64,000 nt of DNA from Corynebacterium sp. ACRPH. Lineage in GTDB: Bacteria > Actinomycetota > Actinomycetes > Mycobacteriales > Mycobacteriaceae. Numbering within the stretch: the first letter of the stretch is position 1; each line of letters opens with the position of its first letter. The notes below the pieces were generated by a model. The model was not told where the DNA came from and searched no databases. It saw only the letters and a program-made list of their open reading frames with translations. A program made the position numbers and the translations under genes. Positions 19,813-29,153 of the stretch are shown here, in pieces. The stretch spans positions 56,220 through 120,219 of the forward strand of contig NZ_JAKRND010000008.1 in the NCBI RefSeq assembly GCF_022347285.1, in the 5' to 3' direction.

Positions 19813-21225
19813 CTAACGGCTCGGGTACAGCTCCGGATAATCCTTACGAATCTGCTGGTAGGCATCCTCCGCCACCTCGCGGGTCACCTCACCCCGCGCG
19901 GATGCATCCGTATCGAAACGCCGCACCATACGCCGCGAACCATAGTGTGGCCACTCCGGATCCTCCCCGCGGGCGAAGCGTGAGACGATCCCGTGAAACT
20001 CCGTCGCCAACGGCTGCAAGCGCTCCGCCGCGGACTCGCCGCAGAAGAATCGCACTGCCTCCGGCGCGACCATGAGGGCGTCAAACACCAAAGGCAGATC
20101 CGCGCAGTGCCAGGCCGATTGGCTCCCGTGAAACTCATAGGCCCAGCTCGTATCGCGTTTCTCCTCCATGATCGCCACGGCCCAGCGCTTGATGACCGAA
20201 TCCCCGATGGCCATTCCCACCGGATGTGGTGACGCCCACCGCACCCGCGCCCCCAGCTTCCGTTCCGCGTACCACCCCAGCGCCTTGGCCGCTTGCCGAA
20301 CCAGCGGGTTCTTGGAACTCAAGCGCTTGTCGATGGCGCGGGCGAAAGGCATTTTCGTGAACTCCTCGCGCAGGGTGCCGATCAACAGCGGCACGTCGCG
20401 CATCTCGCTGGGCCGGAAAGGATACGGCCCCACGGCACAGTCCGAACCGTAGAAGCGGGCGTAGCGTCGATAGGCGCGCTCCAATTGTTCAGGCGAGAGG
20501 CTGGCCAGGTGCTTGCTGGTCAGCGGGCCACCGAGGACCGCGCGGGCAACATGCTCGCGGCTCGGCCAGCCCTCGCGCGGGAACCCGGGGCTGAGAATCA
20601 CGGCGCGGTGCACCAAGCCTTCGGTGCGCGGGTTGCACAGCGTCCAGGCCGTAAGTGCGCCGCCGGCCGACTGGCCCATCAGCGTGACCTGCTCGGGGTC
20701 CCCGCCAAAGGCCGCGATGTTGTCCCGCACCCAGCGCAAGGCGGCCACAATGTCCTCGGCGCCGCGGAAGTACTCCGGCTCGGTGTTCGGATCCGCCGAA
20801 GCGTCCACGTCGGCGGGGTGAGCCTCGTCTAGCAGGGGCAGGAAGCCCTCCAGGCGGTAGCGGTAGTTCACGGCCACGAACAAGCAGCCGTCCTCGGCAA
20901 AACGAATGCCCCGGTACCAGGGATCATCAGCGTGCCCCTCCTCGTAGCGGCCGCCGTGGATAAACACGATCACAGGCGCGCCAGTGGAAGCCTCGGTGGA
21001 ATCCTCAGTGGCGCCGGCCGGGCAGGTGATGGAAAGGGATTGGCGAGTTGAGGCGGCGGAGGGGTGGGCATCATAAAAAGAAAAAGAAGGGGCAGCGCCC
21101 GGAGGGGCAAAGGGGCCGCTCGCTGCGTAAGGGATGGCCTGGAAGCGCAGGAGGGGGCCAGCGCCGTAATCGCGGAGGTAGCCACGGACGGTGCCCTGAT
21201 CGGTGACCACATCAACGTAATCCAT
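19813..21225 (-). CDS. Type B carboxylesterase (alpha/beta hydrolase)
   Basis: About 470 residues. Carboxylesterase-B features: VIVFIHGGRYEEG (oxyanion hole), GGDPEQVTLMGQSAGGALT with the nucleophilic Ser, and PLVFDAL / WPHYG near the C-terminus. It has no signal peptide, so it is probably cytosolic. Members hydrolyse carboxylic esters, including p-nitrobenzyl and drug esters. The ATG at 21225 gives MDYVDVVTDQG; translation from the upstream ATG at 21252 would run through the divergent promoter. TAACCT (21233-21238, minus strand) ends 7 nt before this ATG. The start faces the M3 peptidase start with only 25 bp between them. Confidence 0.85.
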   Translation of the reverse strand: MDYVDVVTDQGTVRGYLRDYGAGPLLRFQAIPYAASGPFAPPGAAPSFSFYDAHPSAASTRQSLSITCPAGATEDSTEASTGAPVIVFIHGGRYEEGHADDPWYRGIRFAEDGCLFVAVNYRYRLEGFLPLLDEAHPADVDASADPNTEPEYFRGAEDIVAALRWVRDNIAAFGGDPEQVTLMGQSAGGALTAWTLCNPRTEGLVHRAVILSPGFPREGWPSREHVARAVLGGPLTSKHLASLSPEQLERAYRRYARFYGSDCAVGPYPFRPSEMRDVPLLIGTLREEFTKMPFARAIDKRLSSKNPLVRQAAKALGWYAERKLGARVRWASPHPVGMAIGDSVIKRWAVAIMEEKRDTSWAYEFHGSQSAWHCADLPLVFDALMVAPEAVRFFCGESAAERLQPLATEFHGIVSRFARGEDPEWPHYGSRRMVRRFDTDASARGEVTREVAEDAYQQIRKDYPELYPSR

Positions 21226-21259
21226 GGCCTCAAGGTTAGAGTGGGTGACCATGGATTAC
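21217..21259. promoter_or_regulatory. Compact divergent leaderless promoter with an 11-bp inverted repeat
   Basis: Arms GTAATCCATGG (21217-21227) and CCATGGATTAC (21249-21259) are perfect inverted repeats that each contain a start codon. Between them lie overlapping -10 boxes: TAACCT on the minus strand (21233-21238) and TAGAGT on the plus strand (21237-21242), which end 7 and 8 nt from their start codons. Confidence 0.55.
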
Positions 21260-23407
21260 CTCCAGAACGCTTCCGAACTGCCCTACGAACTGCCGGACTT
21301 CGCGGCCGTCGACCTTGCCGAGCTGGTGCCCGCCTTCCGTACCGCCCTGGTGGACCATACCGCACAGATCGCGGCAATCGCGGACAACCCCGAGCCGCCC
21401 ACCTGGGAAAACACTGCTGAGGCGTGGGAAGAATCTGGCCAGATGCTGCAGCGCGTACTGGCCATTGTCTTCAACTACGCGGGCACGAACGCCACCGACG
21501 AGGTGCGTGAGATCGAGGCGACCATCAGCCCGGAGCTGGCGCGGCACTTCAGCGAAATCTGGCTGAACCGGAAGCTGTGGGAGCGCATCTGCGCCCTGCC
21601 CGAGCAACCGGAAGGTAGCGAAGAGGAAGCCCTGCTGCGGGAGCTGAAGAAGAGCTTCATCCGCTGCGGCGCGGAGCTGGACGACACGCAGCGGGAAAAC
21701 CTGCGCGACATCGACGCCCAGCTGGCCGAGCTGACCACTGCCTTCGGCGCGCAGCTGCAGACCGCCACTGAGGACGAGGCGGTGCTGCTGACCGACGAGG
21801 CCGAGGTCGCAGGGCTGAGCGCGGCGGATAAGGAGTACTTCGCCAAGGCCGCCGCCGAACGCGGGGAGGAAGGCTGGTTGATCCGCCTGGGTCTGCCGAG
21901 CATCCAGCCGGTGCTGGAGTCCCTGGAGAACCCGGCCGCGCGTGCGAAGGTGCACGAGGCATCGCTGAACCGCGCCACCGGCAGCAACGAGGCCACGCTG
22001 CTGCAGATCGTGCGCCTGCGCGCCCAACGTGCCGAGCTGCTGGGCTTTGCCAACCACGCTGAGTTCGTCGCCGCCGCCGAGACCGCCGGTAGCCTCGCGG
22101 CGGTCGAAGATCTGCTGGATCAGGTGACGCCCGCCGCCGTGGCGAACGCACACGGAGAGTACAAGCGGGCGCTGGACAAGATGGCTGTGAGTGGAGCCGG
22201 GAGCACAGCGGGCACGGAGGGCACAGAGGGCACCGTGGTCACAACCGGGCTCAGCGGCGCCGACTGGCTCTACTGGGATGCCAAGCTGCGCGCAGAAGAG
22301 CTGGACGTCGACGAAGCCGAGCTGAAGAAGTACTTCCCGCTAGAGCAGGTGATGGTCGACGGCGCCTTCTTCGCCGCCAAGCGCCTCTACGGCATCGACG
22401 TGCGGGAACGCACCGACCTGGTCGGCTACGCGCCGGGCGTGCGGGTGTGGGAGGTTACCGAGGGCGCCGATAGCGCCGATGGAGCCGAAGACAGCGCGCC
22501 CGTCGGCATCGGCCTGCTGCTGACCGACATGTACGCCCGCCCCACCAAGCGCGGCGGCGCGTGGATGAACTCCTTCGTCGAGCAATCCAACCTGCTGGGC
22601 AAGGCGCCGGTGGTGGTGAACGTCATGAACATCGCCGAACCCGCCGAAGGCGAGCAGGCGCTGCTGACCCTCGACGAGGTGCAGACCGTCTTCCACGAGT
22701 TCGGCCACGCCCTGCACGGCCTGCTCTCCGACGTGCGTTATCCCACGTTGTCGGGCACTAACGTGCCCCGCGACTTCGTGGAATTCCCCAGCCAGATCAA
22801 CGAAAACTGGGCTCTGGAGCCCGCCGTGCTGCGCAACTACGCCCGCCACGTGGAAACCGGGGAAGTCATCAGCGGCGAGTTCGTCGACGCGATCCGCGCC
22901 CAGGCGAAGTGGGGCCAGGGGCTGGCCACCACCGAGTTCCTGGCCGCCTGTTGGCTGGACCTGGCCTGGCACAAGCTCTCCGCCGTGGAGGCGGAGAAGC
23001 TCGCGGCCACCGACGATGCCGCCGCCCAGGTGGAATCCTTCGAGGCCGAAGCCCTGGAGCGCGCCGGTGTGGACGTCAACGGAGCCCTCGCCCCGCGCTA
23101 CCGCTCGGCTTACTTCAACCACATCTTCGCCGGCGGCTACTCTGCCGACTACTGGAGCTACCTGTGGGCGGAGGTGCTGGACGCCGACGGTTTCCAGGCC
23201 TTCGTCGATACCGGAGCTGCAGTGGGGGAGTCTAATGACGCCGCCGACCTCGACGACGATGATGTCCGCTTCGCGGGCGAGCGTTTCCGCCGCATCATCC
23301 TCTCCCGCGGCGCTAGCATCGACTTCGAAGACGCATTCTGGATGTTCCGCGGCCAGCAGCGCCGCGTGCAGCCGCTACTTGACCGCCGCGGGCTGAGCCA
23401 GGGGTAG
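21251..23407 (+). CDS. dcp: M3-family zinc peptidase (peptidyl-dipeptidase Dcp/oligopeptidase A)
   Basis: 718 residues. The thermolysin-like zinc site is FHEFGHALHGLLSDV, followed by VEFPSQINENWALEP and by the downstream FAGGYSADYWSYLWAEV segment characteristic of M3A peptidases, which trim cytosolic oligopeptides. A Ser/Gly/Thr insertion (AGSTAGTEGTEGTV, about residues 317-330) and an acidic insertion (GADSADGAEDSAP) are low-complexity loops not expected in the family core. The ATG at 21251 lies 8 nt after TAGAGT and has only a weak ribosome site. The stop overlaps one copy of the dispersed GGCGTCA motif (23407). Confidence 0.92.
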   Translation: MDYLQNASELPYELPDFAAVDLAELVPAFRTALVDHTAQIAAIADNPEPPTWENTAEAWEESGQMLQRVLAIVFNYAGTNATDEVREIEATISPELARHFSEIWLNRKLWERICALPEQPEGSEEEALLRELKKSFIRCGAELDDTQRENLRDIDAQLAELTTAFGAQLQTATEDEAVLLTDEAEVAGLSAADKEYFAKAAAERGEEGWLIRLGLPSIQPVLESLENPAARAKVHEASLNRATGSNEATLLQIVRLRAQRAELLGFANHAEFVAAAETAGSLAAVEDLLDQVTPAAVANAHGEYKRALDKMAVSGAGSTAGTEGTEGTVVTTGLSGADWLYWDAKLRAEELDVDEAELKKYFPLEQVMVDGAFFAAKRLYGIDVRERTDLVGYAPGVRVWEVTEGADSADGAEDSAPVGIGLLLTDMYARPTKRGGAWMNSFVEQSNLLGKAPVVVNVMNIAEPAEGEQALLTLDEVQTVFHEFGHALHGLLSDVRYPTLSGTNVPRDFVEFPSQINENWALEPAVLRNYARHVETGEVISGEFVDAIRAQAKWGQGLATTEFLAACWLDLAWHKLSAVEAEKLAATDDAAAQVESFEAEALERAGVDVNGALAPRYRSAYFNHIFAGGYSADYWSYLWAEVLDADGFQAFVDTGAAVGESNDAADLDDDDVRFAGERFRRIILSRGASIDFEDAFWMFRGQQRRVQPLLDRRGLSQG

Positions 23408-23470
23408 GCGTCAAGAAAAATACAGAAGACCAACAGAGAAACAGGGAATCAGAAAGGGCGAGCGCCACCA

Positions 23471-23716
23471 ATGATGGAATGGCTGATCAACGCGCCGGTG
23501 TGGATCCAAACCCCGCTGGTGTTCCTCGCCTTATTCGTGGTTTGCATGGTGTTGGCCTTAGTATGGCAGGTGATTGCGCTGCGAATTTTCCCCGCCAGCG
23601 CGGAGGAAGAGCGCGTGCACGGGGCGCTTTCGCTACGCGAGATGTGGGCGAGCCGCAGCTCGGTGCCGCTGGACGACGGCGCTAAGCGCAGCGCCGGAGA
23701 CGACCAGAAGCGCTAA
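23471..23716 (+). CDS. Small single-helix membrane protein
   Basis: 81 residues. One hydrophobic helix (about residues 12-38, TPLVFLALFVVCMVLALVWQ) and a charged cytosolic tail ending in DDGAKRSAGDDQKR. Not recognised. It follows the M3 peptidase by 63 bp on the same strand and precedes a 28-codon hydrophobic ORF, so the three may be co-transcribed. A second in-frame ATG at 23474 is an alternative start. Confidence 0.6.
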   Translation: MMEWLINAPVWIQTPLVFLALFVVCMVLALVWQVIALRIFPASAEEERVHGALSLREMWASRSSVPLDDGAKRSAGDDQKR

Positions 23717-23779
23717 GACGGACCAGAAGTAGTCAGAAACAGAAACAGAGACAGTAGAGACGGAGAGGACTAGCAGCCG

Positions 23780-23866
23780 ATGAAACACCACTCCAAGGTG
23801 CGCCAGGCGTTGGCCCTGCTGTTGGTTCTGCTGCTTGTGGCCTGGCTGGCCACCAGCGTTTTCTAG
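23780..23866 (+). CDS. Very small membrane peptide (28 aa)
   Basis: A short ORF translating as MKHHSKVRQALALLL, then a Leu/Val-rich helix, ending WLATSVF. The positively charged N-terminus with a single transmembrane helix is the usual form of real bacterial small membrane proteins. GAGAGG lies 13 nt upstream. The stop is 27 bp before the convergent malQ stop. It is supported only by composition and context. Confidence 0.4.
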   Translation: MKHHSKVRQALALLLVLLLVAWLATSVF

Positions 23867-23893
23867 CCCAGCGGGCTTCCCGCGAGCGCGCTT

Positions 23894-26062
23894 CTAGCCC
23901 TCGCCGCGAGTGGCAGCCAGCACGTCGCGGGCCAGCGGCATATCCGCCAGATCCTCCACCAACACCGGGTTGCCCTCGCCGTCGCACAGCGGCACACGCC
24001 AGTTTGGGTACAGATCCTGCGTGGTGCCCGGCTGGTTCTGCGCCCGCAGGTCGACCACCAGATCCACCAGCGCGGCGCAGCGCAGCAGCGAAGGGGTCTG
24101 CGCAATGTAGCGGTGCATGGCGCGCAGGATGTACGAGACATCCGGGCGGCGCTCACGCCCATGCCGCGGATCGTCCAGCTCTTGGCGCAGGTCGTTGAGG
24201 AAGTAGCCCTCGCAGTCCATTCCGCGGAATCCGCCGTGGTGGGCGATGGTGCCCAGCACGTCGACCTGCCAATTGGCATCCTCGGCGAACTCGTCGTCCG
24301 CGCTGCGGGTCAGCACCCCCAGCTCCTCGCGCAGGTCGATGTGCCCGCCGCGCAGGTAGCTGGCGGTCGGGGGCAGGTCGTGTGTGGTCACGGAGGTCAG
24401 GCAGGTACGGCGGTAGGCCTCCGGCGGCTTCGCCCCGTTGCCGTCGCCCTCAAACCACACGATCGAGGTCCCCATCACGCCGCGGCTGGCCAGGTAATCC
24501 TGTACCCACGGCTCGAAGGTGCCCAGGTCCTCGCCGACCACTACGGCACCGGCGCGGTGAGCCTCCAGCACTAGCGCGCCGACCAGCGCCTCGTGGTCGT
24601 AGGTGACGTAGGTGCCCAGGGTGGGGGATTCCATGCGCGGTATCCACCACAGGCGGAACAGCCCCAGCACGTGATCGATGCGGATGCCACCGGCGGTGCG
24701 CAGGATCGTACGTAGCATGTCGCGCCACGGGCGATAGCCCTCTTCGGCCAGCTTCCAGGGGTGCCACGGCGGCTGCGACCAGTCCTGGCCCTGCTGGTTG
24801 TAGCCATCCGGCGGGGCGCCCACGCTGGCTCCGGGAGCCAGTACGTCGGCCAGAGTCTGCGCATCTGCGCCACCGGGGTGCACGCCCACGGCCAGGTCGG
24901 CCATCAGTCCGATACTCATGTGTTCGGTCAGCGTGTTCTGCGCGTGCAGTTCCTGCTCCTGGCAGAGCATCTGCATCCACGCGTAAAAGTCGCTGGTCAG
25001 CGCCGGATCGTCGGCTGCGCGCTCGCACCATTCGGTGAAGCCCACCAGCCCCTCGCCCTCGCGCTCGCGGAATGCACGCAGCTGTTCCGCACGCACGTCG
25101 CCGATCCCTGCGGAATACAACAGGTGAAGGGCCTTGATTTTGGACGCCACCACGGGGTCCCGATCCAACAAATCAGCCGTGTGGTTGCGCTTCTTCAGCG
25201 GGGCGGCGAGCTGCTCGATTTCCGCGTGCAGCTCGGGGTGCGCCGCGTACTCGGGTGTGTTCTCTACCCGGATGTAAATGGGGTTGGTGTAGCGGCGGGT
25301 GGTGGGCAGGTAGGGGGAATCCTCCACCGGGGGAGCAGCCTCCGCCGCGTGCATGGGGTTCACCAGTACGAAGTCCGCCCCGCCGAGCTTCTGCAGGGAA
25401 TCGCTCAGAACCTCGAGAGTGCCGTAGTCGCCGATGCCCCAGGCACCGCGGTCGCGCAGGGAGTACAGCTGTGCCATCACTCCGGTGCGCGGAGCATCCG
25501 GCAGCTCCAGGGATTGGGGGGAAACCAGCAGGGTAGAAGTAGCTTCCGTGGAGTCGGCGCGGGCCTCTAGCTGGTGCCAGCCCGCGGGCAGGGCGGGTAG
25601 CTGGAATGTGGCGGTGCCGAAAGTGGTGGCGGCAGCTTCGGCGCCGACGGTGATGGGGTCTACCCACTCGTTGAGCTGCTCGAGGGGAATGGTCTCGCCG
25701 TCCTCGGTGCGGACTAGCACCTGCAGCGATTCGCCGTCGATGCAGTGGACGCGCAGGGTGCGCGGCCGGTCGGCGATGGCGGTGACGGTGGGAGGAAGCA
25801 TGCGGCTGTAGCGGGCGCGCAGCAGGTCCTCGATGGCCGCCTGCGCAATCTCTTCGGTGAGGGCGCCGGGATCTTCGGGCAGATCCAGACCCAGCTCGCG
25901 GAGTGCGAAGAGCACGGTGCTGCTTTGGACCTCTACCCTTTGACCGTTCTGGCCGGTGTACCAGGTGGCCACGCCGCATTCGGCAGCCAGTTCGTTGAGG
26001 ATTGCGTTGACATCGGGGGCGATCTGTCCGCCGGGTTCCACAGAGCTAGTCACAACTGCCAT
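23894..26062 (-). CDS. malQ: 4-alpha-glucanotransferase (amylomaltase)
   Basis: About 722 residues, GH77. An actinobacterial-type N-terminal beta domain (residues 1-170) precedes the catalytic barrel. YSLRDRGAWGIGDYGTL, VLVNPMHAAEAAP, GGIRIDHVLGLFRLWWIP (nucleophile Asp in RIDH), VVVGEDLGT (acid/base Glu) and TTHDLPPTASYLRG (third acidic residue) are the GH77 conserved regions. It transfers maltosyl units between glucans in glycogen/maltodextrin metabolism. The frame stays open to 26230, but homologues start shortly before ILNELAAECGVAT. The ATG at 26062 fits that; 26083 is possible. Confidence 0.93.
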   Translation of the reverse strand: MAVVTSSVEPGGQIAPDVNAILNELAAECGVATWYTGQNGQRVEVQSSTVLFALRELGLDLPEDPGALTEEIAQAAIEDLLRARYSRMLPPTVTAIADRPRTLRVHCIDGESLQVLVRTEDGETIPLEQLNEWVDPITVGAEAAATTFGTATFQLPALPAGWHQLEARADSTEATSTLLVSPQSLELPDAPRTGVMAQLYSLRDRGAWGIGDYGTLEVLSDSLQKLGGADFVLVNPMHAAEAAPPVEDSPYLPTTRRYTNPIYIRVENTPEYAAHPELHAEIEQLAAPLKKRNHTADLLDRDPVVASKIKALHLLYSAGIGDVRAEQLRAFREREGEGLVGFTEWCERAADDPALTSDFYAWMQMLCQEQELHAQNTLTEHMSIGLMADLAVGVHPGGADAQTLADVLAPGASVGAPPDGYNQQGQDWSQPPWHPWKLAEEGYRPWRDMLRTILRTAGGIRIDHVLGLFRLWWIPRMESPTLGTYVTYDHEALVGALVLEAHRAGAVVVGEDLGTFEPWVQDYLASRGVMGTSIVWFEGDGNGAKPPEAYRRTCLTSVTTHDLPPTASYLRGGHIDLREELGVLTRSADDEFAEDANWQVDVLGTIAHHGGFRGMDCEGYFLNDLRQELDDPRHGRERRPDVSYILRAMHRYIAQTPSLLRCAALVDLVVDLRAQNQPGTTQDLYPNWRVPLCDGEGNPVLVEDLADMPLARDVLAATRGEG

Positions 26063-26264
26063 TGTGCAGGGCACCGGGCGCATCTTCCACTTTTCAGCCT
26101 TTTGCGAAAGAAGGGGCGGGCAGGCCTGTGGGGAGACAGCGGGGAGCCAGTGGTGAGCCAGTGAGGAGATGGGTGGGGCAACTGGTGTGGGGATTTTTCC
26201 CGAAGGTTCGGCGTGATGCACACCACTCATATATGGTTGTAGAAGTATAAGTCACGTTGAGGCT

Positions 26265-26293
26265 ACGGGCGCAGCGACCGAAATTGCGCCCGT
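26265..26293 (+). promoter_or_regulatory. Leader hairpin upstream of the acyl-CoA synthetase
   Basis: ACGGGCGCA (26265-26273) and TGCGCCCGT (26285-26293) form a perfect 9-bp stem with an 11-nt loop, between a TATAAG box near 26246 and the fadD-type start. It is not followed by a T run, so it may be a regulatory structure or an mRNA stabiliser rather than a terminator. Confidence 0.35.
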
Positions 26294-26349
26294 TATTCAC
26301 GTAAAAACCCAGGTCAGGCAACTGTCAGGACATGAGCAAAGGGAGCAGC

Positions 26350-28188
26350 ATGACGGAGTACACCTCTGAAGCCCTGTACACGATCGACGAGCACGAGACC
26401 TGCCTAACGGCAGTCCGTGACCTTGGCGCCGAGTCCCCGGACGGGGTGCTGTTTAAGCGTCCGAAGAACTTCGATTGGGTGGACGTCACCGTCTCCCAGT
26501 TCCTGGACGACGTTTACGCAGTGGCCAAGGGCCTGGTTGCCAACGGCATCGAGCAGGGCGACCGCGTGGTCATCATGTCCGACACTCGCTACGAGTGGAC
26601 CGTGCTCGACTACGGCATCTGGGCTGCCGGCGGCATCACCGTGCCGATCTACCCGTCCTCCTCCACCTCCCAGTGCGAGTGGATCGTGGGCAACTCCGGC
26701 GCGAAGCTGGCCATCGCTGAAAAGTCCGGCCACACCACCCGCCTGAAGACCTTCGTGAAGGAAGGCGACCGCCCGGAGGGCGACAAGTCCGCGCACCTCA
26801 ACCGCGTGCTGGAGATCAACAGCGGCGCCATCGACATCCTGGTTAACGACGGCAAGGAAGCCGGCATCGAGCAGGACGTCTTGGAAGAGCGCATCGCCAA
26901 CACCCGCCACGATGACGTCGCCTCCATCGTTTACACCTCCGGCACCACCGGCCGCCCGAAGGGCTGCAAGCTGACCCACCACAACTGGCTGGCTGAGGCT
27001 CGCGCCATCCTGACCCACCCAGTCGGCCGTGCTGCTTCATTCGGTTACCGCAAGCTGACGTTCCTGCCGCTGGCTCACGTGTTCTCCCGCGCAATGGCAC
27101 ACGCTGCCACCGTCGGCGGCGCTACCCAGACCCACTGGAGCGACATGAGCACCCTGGTTGCCGAGTTCCAGCGCACCAAGCCGAACCTGATCTGCTCTGT
27201 TCCGCGCATCTTTGAAAAGGTTCACGCGGGCGTGAAGTCCAAGGCCACGGAGGGCGGCGGCGTCAAGGCTAAGATCTTCAACTTCGCAGAGCGCGCCGCA
27301 GTCGACTACTCGAAGGCGCTCGATACCGACGAGGGGCCGACGCTGAAGCAGAAAATCAACCGCGCTATCGGCGACAAGCTGGTCTATTCCAAGGTCCGTG
27401 AGGCCATGGGCGGTGAGCTGGATTACGCCATCTCTGGTGGCTCCGCACTGAACCCGGAGCTCATGCACTTCTTCCGTGGCGTGGGCGTGAATCTGTACGA
27501 GGGCTATGGCCTGACCGAGTGCACCGCCGCAGCCTGCACCAACTTCGCCCCGGATAACATCATCGGCACCGTCGGCCGTCCGTTGGGTGGCATCACCGTC
27601 AAGATTGACGACGACGGCGAGATCCTACTGAAGGGCGACATGGTTTTCGCCGGCTACTGGGAGAACGAGGAAGCTACTGCGGAAGCCTTCAATGAGGACG
27701 GCTTCTACCGCACGGGCGACCTGGGTAAGTTGCTTCCCGCTGGCCACCTGAAGATCACCGGACGCAAGAAGGAAATCATCGTCACCGCCGGCGGCAAGAA
27801 CGTCTCGCCCGGCCCGATGGAGGACATCCTGCGCTCCGCTCCTCTGATCTCCCAGGCCATGGTTGTCGGCGACGATCAGAAGTTCGTCGGCGCCCTGATC
27901 TCCCTGGACGAGGAGGCTGCCAAGAAGTGGAAGGAAAACAACGGCATCGCCGAGAATGTTTCCATCCGCGAGCTGGCGAAAAACCCGGTCCTGCGCTCCG
28001 AGATTCAGGATGCGATCAACGAGGCCAACGCCACGGTCTCCCACGCTGAGGGCATCAAGAAGTTCCGTATCGTCCACCGCGACTTCACTGAGGAGAACGA
28101 CGAGGTTACCCCGTCGCTGAAGCTGAAGCGCTTCGTCGTGGCGAAGAACTTCGCCGACGATATCGCCTGGATCTACAACTCAAAGTAA
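26350..28188 (+). CDS. Long-chain fatty acid-CoA ligase (AMP-forming, FadD15-like)
   Basis: 612 residues, ANL superfamily. The P-loop-like motif is VYTSGTTGRPKGCKLTHHN; LPLAHVFSRA, GYGLTECTAAACT, FYRTGDLGKL and the C-terminal hinge GRKKEIIVTAGGKNVSP complete the set. These enzymes activate long-chain fatty acids as acyl-adenylates and then CoA esters, feeding lipid synthesis or degradation. The family's C-terminal catalytic Lys region is present. The ATG at 26350 is preceded by AAAGGGAG; an upstream ATG at 26332 has no ribosome site. A strong terminator follows (28209-28240). Confidence 0.92.
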   Translation: MTEYTSEALYTIDEHETCLTAVRDLGAESPDGVLFKRPKNFDWVDVTVSQFLDDVYAVAKGLVANGIEQGDRVVIMSDTRYEWTVLDYGIWAAGGITVPIYPSSSTSQCEWIVGNSGAKLAIAEKSGHTTRLKTFVKEGDRPEGDKSAHLNRVLEINSGAIDILVNDGKEAGIEQDVLEERIANTRHDDVASIVYTSGTTGRPKGCKLTHHNWLAEARAILTHPVGRAASFGYRKLTFLPLAHVFSRAMAHAATVGGATQTHWSDMSTLVAEFQRTKPNLICSVPRIFEKVHAGVKSKATEGGGVKAKIFNFAERAAVDYSKALDTDEGPTLKQKINRAIGDKLVYSKVREAMGGELDYAISGGSALNPELMHFFRGVGVNLYEGYGLTECTAAACTNFAPDNIIGTVGRPLGGITVKIDDDGEILLKGDMVFAGYWENEEATAEAFNEDGFYRTGDLGKLLPAGHLKITGRKKEIIVTAGGKNVSPGPMEDILRSAPLISQAMVVGDDQKFVGALISLDEEAAKKWKENNGIAENVSIRELAKNPVLRSEIQDAINEANATVSHAEGIKKFRIVHRDFTEENDEVTPSLKLKRFVVAKNFADDIAWIYNSK

Positions 28189-28208
28189 GTTAAGAAATCC
28201 GCTCCCCG

Positions 28209-28240
28209 ACACCGGCCACGCCTCCGCGCGTGGCCGGTGT
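28209..28240 (+). terminator. Terminator after the acyl-CoA synthetase
   Basis: ACACCGGCCACGC (28209-28221) pairs perfectly with GCGTGGCCGGTGT (28228-28240) around a 6-nt loop, followed by TCTTGTTTTA. Confidence 0.9.
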
Positions 28241-28310
28241 TCTTGTTTTAGAGTTGTCTGCGGTATCAACCAACACATGGGCGTGACGGGCCCAGGGGAG
28301 AGGAGAACGC

Positions 28311-29114
28311 GTGCACTACGATGCTGCCCTGCGCGTTCGCGAGCTCACCCAAAATATCTACGATATCGGCGACGAGATCGCCGATTACATCAACCACGTC
28401 TCCCAGGCTATTGCCGATTGGGATGCCGACCTTGCAGAAGACTGCCTGCTGGAGCTGGAAGAGATCGTCGCGGAGGGGCGCGCCGAAGTGCGCCCCGGCC
28501 TGTCCGAGCTCAACGGCCTGCGCCAGGCTTTCGTCTCCGGCGTGCGCGCCGGCAGCATGTCCGGCGTGACCCCGTCACGCACCCCTCGCGCCCTCGGCGG
28601 CAGCGTTGCGCACGGCAGCGACTACCCGCACCCCGGCCGCACCTTGAGTTTTATGCACAAGAAGCCCGGCGCGTCCGCCCGCCGTTCTCTTTCTGACGCC
28701 ACCACCCCAGCCGCCGCCGACGCCAGCGACCCTCGCAGTGCCCGTGGCGCGGAGTTCGCTGATACTTCCACCGAGCAGGCGCCGGCGACGATGGCCTCCA
28801 CGGCCTCCTGGCGCATGTGGCTGCGCGAGCAGGCCGAGCGTATCCGCGCGGACCTGCGCGAGGTGGAGGACTGGGTGATCAACCAGACGCAGTGCGCCCT
28901 GGAATCCCAGTCCGTGCTGCTGCCGCAGGCATACGTGAAGGCCGAGCAGCGCACCATCGAGCTGGTGGGCCACTGGCGGGAGGTTATCGCCCGCCAGCCG
29001 GAGTTGGCCGCGGGTATGCGCGGCGAGGCGCCGCCGGAGTTCCTGGCAGAGCGCGCCCGGGTCGAGGAGATCGTCGGCCGCCTGCAGCGGCGCAAGCGCG
29101 GCACTGCGGTCTAG
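28311..29114 (+). CDS. Hypothetical corynebacterial protein upstream of hemW
   Basis: 267 residues starting with GTG after GAGGAGAACGC. The N-terminal half (about 1-75) is acidic and helical (DIGDEIADYINHVSQAIADW). The middle (75-165) is low-complexity Ala/Ser/Pro/Arg, and the C-terminal 100 residues are again helical (WLREQAERIRADLREVEDW). It has no signal peptide or membrane helix and the family was not recognised. Its position between a terminator and hemW, with a 39-bp gap to hemW, makes it the likely first gene of the hemW unit. Confidence 0.65.
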   Translation: MHYDAALRVRELTQNIYDIGDEIADYINHVSQAIADWDADLAEDCLLELEEIVAEGRAEVRPGLSELNGLRQAFVSGVRAGSMSGVTPSRTPRALGGSVAHGSDYPHPGRTLSFMHKKPGASARRSLSDATTPAAADASDPRSARGAEFADTSTEQAPATMASTASWRMWLREQAERIRADLREVEDWVINQTQCALESQSVLLPQAYVKAEQRTIELVGHWREVIARQPELAAGMRGEAPPEFLAERARVEEIVGRLQRRKRGTAV

Positions 29115-29153
29115 CGCCAGGACCGCCAGCACTGCTAGTATTATGCACGTAGT

